NCBI GenBank assembly: GCA_963785125.1
Contig: CAWATU010000007.1
Span: 868,001 to 932,000, forward strand
Source: QHXN01 sp963785125
GTDB lineage: Bacteria; Acidobacteriota; Blastocatellia; Pyrinomonadales; Pyrinomonadaceae
Direction: 5' to 3'
DNA length: 64,000 bases
The position numbers and the translations under genes were made by a program. A model generated the notes under the pieces. The model was not told the DNA's origin. It did not search any database and saw nothing but the letters and a program-made list of their open reading frames with translations. This document shows, piece by piece, positions 60,186 to 64,000 of this stretch. Position 1 is the stretch's first letter. Every line of letters starts with the position of its first letter.

Positions 60186-61744
60186 GTGCGGTCGAGCGAG
60201 CGGAAGCCAATTGCCTCGGCGACATGCTGCGGGTGTATCTCGTCGGACTTGTCGAGGTCGGCGATGGTACGGCTGACTTTGAGGATGCGGTCGTATGCGC
60301 GTGCGGAGAGTCCTTGGCGGGTCATGGCTCGTTCGAGCAGGCGCTCGCCCGCGGGGTTGAGGCGGCAGTGGCGGCGAATGAGGCTCGGGGTCATCTGCGC
60401 GTTGGAGAAAACGTGGCTGCCGCGGAAGCGCTCTACTTGGCGCGTCCGCGCCGCCACAACGCGCGCGCGCACCTCGGCCGAAGTCTCGCCCTCGGGTGCG
60501 CTACTATCGGACAGTTCCTTGAAACGGACGGCTGGCACATCGACATGGATGTCAATGCGGTCAAGGAGCGGGCCGGAGACGCGACCGACGTAACGCTGTA
60601 TCTGCGGCGGCGTACAGCGGCATTCGCGCACGGGGTCGTTCCAGTGGCCGCAGGGGCAGGGGTTCATCGCGGCGGCGAGCATAAAGGAGGCCGGGAAGGT
60701 CAAAGTCATCGCCGCGCGGCTAATCGTCACGCGGCGATCTTCGAGCGGCTGGCGCAGCACTTCCAGGACAGAGCGGTCGAACTCAGGCAGTTCATCGAGG
60801 AAGAGCACACCGTGGTGCGCCAAAGAGACCTCGCCGGGCCGCGGCACAGATCCGCCGCCAACGAGTCCTGCATTGCTGATCGTATGATGGGGCGCACGGA
60901 ATGGCAGGCGTGTGACTAGGCCCGAGCGGCCCGTCAGCCCCGCGACCGAGTGAATGCGCGTTAACTCCAAAGCCGCCTCAAACTCCAGCGGTGGCAAGAT
61001 GGTCGGTAGCCGCTTCGCTAACATCGTCTTCCCCGAGCCGGGTGGCCCGATGAGCAGGATGTTGTGCGAGCCGGCCGAGGCGACTTCAAGTGCGCGCTTG
61101 ACGGCCTGCTGGCCGCGCACCTCCCGGAAGTCTACGTCGTAGGTTCCCGACTCCGATAGCAGCTTCGCCTCGTCCGCGCGCAACGGGGCGGGAGCTTTCC
61201 CTGCACGCAGCGCTGCGACCAGTTCGACCGCTGTGCGCAGCGTTGCCACCGGATACACGTCCACGCCCACGACGAAGGCCGCTTCAGCCGCATTCTCCTC
61301 CGGCAGCAAGAGGCTCCGGATGCCCGCGTCGCGGGCGCGCAACGCCACGGGGAGCGCGCCGCGTACGGGGCGCACGCGGCCATCGAGCGATAGCTCGCCC
61401 AGCGCGAGCAAGTCCATGAGCCTCTCGGCCGCGCCGAGGTCGCCGTTGGCGCCGAGGATGCCGAGCGCGATGGGGAGGTCGAAGCTCGCGCCCTCCTTGC
61501 GCACGTCGGCGGGCGCAAGGTTGATGGTCGTCTTGTGGAAGGGGAAGAAGAAGGCGCTGTTGTTGACGGCGGCGCGGATGCGCTCGCGCGACTCGCGGAC
61601 GGCGAGGTCGGGGAGGCCCACGATAGTCACCGAAGGGTTCGAGTCGGCCTCGCCGCGCGCGGGCGTCAGGTCAACCTCGATATCCACAAGGTGTGCTTCG
61701 ATGCCGTGGACGGCGGCAGACTGCGTGCGGAAGAGCATAGGCAT
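60173..61744 (-). CDS. yifB: YifB/ComM magnesium-chelatase-like ATPase, complete copy
   Basis: 523 residues from ATG 61744 (ATG 61738, giving MLFRTQSAAVHGIEAHLVD, is equally good). N-terminal ChlI-like domain, Walker A IGPPGSGKT, Walker B VLFLDELPEF, AMNPCPCG and C-terminal Mg-chelatase domain are all intact. ComM is a hexameric helicase that promotes branch migration when transformed DNA is integrated. High GC and codon use match the chromosome. It probably supplies the function lost by the truncated copy at 41300-42833. Both the gene before and the gene after it are accessory-like, so it stands alone between two foreign stretches. Confidence 0.9.
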   Translation of the reverse strand: MPMLFRTQSAAVHGIEAHLVDIEVDLTPARGEADSNPSVTIVGLPDLAVRESRERIRAAVNNSAFFFPFHKTTINLAPADVRKEGASFDLPIALGILGANGDLGAAERLMDLLALGELSLDGRVRPVRGALPVALRARDAGIRSLLLPEENAAEAAFVVGVDVYPVATLRTAVELVAALRAGKAPAPLRADEAKLLSESGTYDVDFREVRGQQAVKRALEVASAGSHNILLIGPPGSGKTMLAKRLPTILPPLEFEAALELTRIHSVAGLTGRSGLVTRLPFRAPHHTISNAGLVGGGSVPRPGEVSLAHHGVLFLDELPEFDRSVLEVLRQPLEDRRVTISRAAMTLTFPASFMLAAAMNPCPCGHWNDPVRECRCTPPQIQRYVGRVSGPLLDRIDIHVDVPAVRFKELSDSSAPEGETSAEVRARVVAARTRQVERFRGSHVFSNAQMTPSLIRRHCRLNPAGERLLERAMTRQGLSARAYDRILKVSRTIADLDKSDEIHPQHVAEAIGFRSLDRTYWA

Positions 61745-61821
61745 ACCAGCGTGCGTGTGAGGCGCTGGCGGACGCCGTCGTCTGTTAATACTGCGGAGGC
61801 TCCCTGTCTGTCTAGGGGACA

Positions 61822-61840
61822 ACTCCGATCATATCGGAGT
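61822..61840. repeat. Short hairpin ACTCCGAT-CAT-ATCGGAGT
   Basis: Eight-base perfect arms with a three-base loop, between the STAND-receiver gene end and the yifB start. It may terminate the former or mark the yifB promoter region. No T tract follows. Confidence 0.4.
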
Positions 61841-61964
61841 CTAATGCAATTGGCTACTGCCCCGAGAAAGAGAACACGTACTTCTGGACGAGTTGCACCT
61901 ACTTCCTATCAGTGCTGTTTGCGCGCCCAGCCAATTTAGTCGTTAGGTGGCTCCTAGTGGGCAT

Positions 61965-64000
61965 TCACTTAGAATTAAGCTTACCTGCTAAAACTGTACG
62001 CACTACAGTCAATAAATCACTTCGGTCCCAAGGTTTTTGAAGGTAATGGCAAAAAAGCTCAGGCTCATTACCTAGATCATGATACGCGCTCGCAAGCACT
62101 ATCGGGGTGTGAGCTAGTGCAGGCTTACTCTTAATAACCTTAGCAAGTTCGGTGCCCGACATGTGCGGCTTACCCTCGTCTGTTACGATCAAGTCCGGCT
62201 TTACCTGCTCTATTAATTCAAGGGCCTTGATGGTATCAGCTTCGGTATATACGTTCGTAAATCCAGCACCTTCGAATAGCATGTTACAGAGTTCCAAGAT
62301 GTCCGGGAAATCATCCGTCCAAACGATCTTTTTACTCTTCACTTCTTCCTTCTTCTCTTCCCACCAACAGACAATAGTCCGAGAGGCGTCACTTACAGAT
62401 GCTACTTCGCGCTCTTCAAAAGGCTCTATTGCCGCAACTCTTAGTAAGATGTCATCCGAATGAGTTAGCAAGTCTCTCAAAAGATTGACAGCATATTTGC
62501 GCTGCTGCGCTCTGTACTTCACCCCAGCTACGACCTGAGCGATACATTTCACCGCGGCTTCCTGTATCTTACGCGCGGACGACGAAATCACCCGCTCCAA
62601 ATACTCAAGCTCTGCGTCGCCGACGAACTGCGGGTTCAATTTCCTGATGGCTCTTGTAGCCGCGATCCCAAAATTCTCAACGCCCGCATCAACGTACTCC
62701 CAAATCGGGATACCGGAATCTTCACGCAGCAAGATGGCGGTGTATTCGAACACACCAACAAAGGTCGGAAACTCGTCAGCCTCATTCTGGCATTCTTCAA
62801 CCAGTGACTGGCCCCTTGTCGCGTCCAACAGATCGCAAGACCTGAGCATGGATCGGGCGATCATGTATTCCATGAACTCGTCGTAGGTAAAGACGACGTT
62901 TATGGAGGAGTTATCCTTACCTGGCTCTTCCTCAATAATTATGTCTTCCGCAAGAATCGCTACGTACACGCTTGCGGGTGATTCCATGTCTGACTGTTTC
63001 GTTATCTGCGGGATGTCTGCACGGCCTATGGCCCTGGACTTGGCACTACGCATCTGCCCGGCGAGGGTAAAAAGGTAGTTCTCTACCTCAAGGGACGTAC
63101 GTCTCTTCCTCGGAGCGGTATGACGTATGAGCTCCAGCTTTCGGTTCAGGTAGTCCCCGAACAAATCTTTCAGACGTATGTCTGAAACTTCGGGTAAGGG
63201 AATTTTATTGGCTGAGGCTGGGTCGCCGTAGGCCTCGCAAAAGAATCTTAAAATTAATGGGTGAGATAGTTTTTTCTTTGCCTCATCGGAGAGACGGGCA
63301 TCAATGTTATAAAAGTCGAAGTAAGCACTGATAGCTTTGAGAGCCTCACGATAAGAGAACACGTCGAGCTTTACTGTGAAAATGGACCACTGCGACACGG
63401 ACCACAGTGAAGTATCAAAGAACGGCCAATACACATCCCGACACGAGGCAATAATGGTAACGGGTTGGCCCTTTATTTCCAGCAGGAAGTGGGCGATGGA
63501 CTGGCTCAACAACTCGATGTCGTTATGTTCGTTGATAGCGTCAATGAAGAGCACCAAGTTCGTTCCCTGCTTTTCCACCACTGAAATGAGACGCCCAAAG
63601 AGATCTTCTTTCGGCAACATGCCAGCGAGGTGCCTACTCAACTTCGCCTCAATCAATTCCGTGATCGACGTTCTTTCAGTGATGCCGGAACGGCCAGTTA
63701 AGAATATTACGGGCTGCTGTTTGGCATAATGTTTAGCAAGGTGGCATAAAAGATTTGTCTTCCCAGTGCCGGCGCGCGCGTTGATGATATGCATCCTCCC
63801 GTTCAACTCTGCGGGGAGCATCGTAAGAAATGTCCGCAAAGTGCTGCCTATTGGTAGAGCTTCTAAGCTCAAAACTCTAGCCTCAGTCAGAATGCCGGAT
63901 AAAGATGAGTTAGGTCCTTGGGCGACCATCTTTTTTAATTTCCGCTTGCTCCTGATGTTTTGCGGTTTAACCTTATGAAGTTCCTCCAGTAATTTTTCAA
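61965..64000 (-). CDS. STAND/NACHT-like NTPase fused to a receiver domain (5' end off window)
   Basis: The frame is open up to the window edge, at least 678 residues, so ATG 63929 is probably internal. Counted from it: Walker A INARAGTGKTNLL (GTGKT at 54-58), Walker B LVLFIDAINEHND near 125, a sensor-like ASCRDVYWPF, then a winged-helix/HEAT-like helical region. The last 120 residues form a response-regulator receiver domain: acidic pair in VWTDDFPDIL, phosphoacceptor Asp in PDLIVTDEGKPHMSG, and the Lys in YLQKPWDRSD. NTPases of this class act as pathogen or stress sensors. A C-terminal receiver is unusual and suggests input from a histidine kinase. No kinase is in the window. Confidence 0.75.
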   Translation of the reverse strand, partial: EKLLEELHKVKPQNIRSKRKLKKMVAQGPNSSLSGILTEARVLSLEALPIGSTLRTFLTMLPAELNGRMHIINARAGTGKTNLLCHLAKHYAKQQPVIFLTGRSGITERTSITELIEAKLSRHLAGMLPKEDLFGRLISVVEKQGTNLVLFIDAINEHNDIELLSQSIAHFLLEIKGQPVTIIASCRDVYWPFFDTSLWSVSQWSIFTVKLDVFSYREALKAISAYFDFYNIDARLSDEAKKKLSHPLILRFFCEAYGDPASANKIPLPEVSDIRLKDLFGDYLNRKLELIRHTAPRKRRTSLEVENYLFTLAGQMRSAKSRAIGRADIPQITKQSDMESPASVYVAILAEDIIIEEEPGKDNSSINVVFTYDEFMEYMIARSMLRSCDLLDATRGQSLVEECQNEADEFPTFVGVFEYTAILLREDSGIPIWEYVDAGVENFGIAATRAIRKLNPQFVGDAELEYLERVISSSARKIQEAAVKCIAQVVAGVKYRAQQRKYAVNLLRDLLTHSDDILLRVAAIEPFEEREVASVSDASRTIVCWWEEKKEEVKSKKIVWTDDFPDILELCNMLFEGAGFTNVYTEADTIKALELIEQVKPDLIVTDEGKPHMSGTELAKVIKSKPALAHTPIVLASAYHDLGNEPELFCHYLQKPWDRSDLLTVVRTVLAGKLNSK

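Noticed and set aside
60173..61744. Recent tandem duplication of yifB giving both copies
   Set aside because: The copies differ at about one residue in six and throughout at silent sites, too much for a fresh duplication.

Overview
The window reads as chromosomal DNA of an Acidobacteriota-like bacterium (possibly class Blastocatellia; this is inference). Support comes from high GC over bases 1 to about 42,830, a very large Oar-type TonB-dependent receptor with an N-terminal carboxypeptidase-regulatory domain and no SusD partner, a VWFA-related protein of the acidobacterial type, and a large set of secreted glycosidases. No rRNA, tRNA or CRISPR array was recognised.

Region 1 (1-39,160) is a glycan-degradation neighbourhood. 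A cut-off GH13 gene is followed on + by GH3 (with PA14), GH92 and a GH36/Sip1-type gene, which end at a bidirectional terminator facing the TonB-dependent receptor. On - lies a run of CehA-type metallohydrolase, GH38 alpha-mannosidase, SIS-domain sugar-phosphate isomerase and VWFA protein. Next come a ribose-type ABC permease and binding protein without an ATPase. On + follow a one-cysteine Asp/Glu-racemase-like protein, a DUF1537 acid-sugar kinase and a class II aldolase. A 21-bp repeat array separates them from a - strand set of (beta/alpha)8 aldolase, IolC-like kinase and MFS transporter. Two more GH38 enzymes, a GH2 enzyme and a YdcF protein complete the block. GH92, three GH38 and a GH2 of the beta-mannosidase/glucosaminidase type point to mannose-rich glycans (N-glycan or mannan type) as the substrate. 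The kinases, aldolases and transporters would handle released sugars or sugar acids.

Region 2 (39,160-42,833) holds an MddA-like S-methyltransferase, divergent from an alpha/beta-hydrolase fused to a LuxR HTH, and the beginning of an island: the yifB/comM gene here has lost its 5' end.

Region 3 (42,834 to about 60,172) is a lower-GC mosaic island between that truncated yifB and a second, complete and clearly diverged yifB (60,173-61,744). Its left end has a cluster of perfect palindromes around a near-consensus promoter that drives two genes: an AAA/STAND-type ATPase and a 1161-residue ATPase with a long TPR array. This pair is my best candidate for an undescribed, probably defensive, system. 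Behind it lie a broken RecD-like helicase, two small coiled-coil proteins, three tyrosine recombinases in one operon (one with a frameshift at a T6 run), a 650-bp non-coding stretch with nested hairpins, a TPR protein, a secreted duplicated-domain protein, and a + strand set of XRE regulator, DUF4238 protein and HEPN-like protein. A relic of an ISXO2-type transposase sits next to the second yifB.

Region 4 (61,745-64,000) is again AT-richer and carries a STAND NTPase fused to a receiver domain. Its 5' end lies beyond the window, so yifB appears to be flanked by accessory DNA on both sides.
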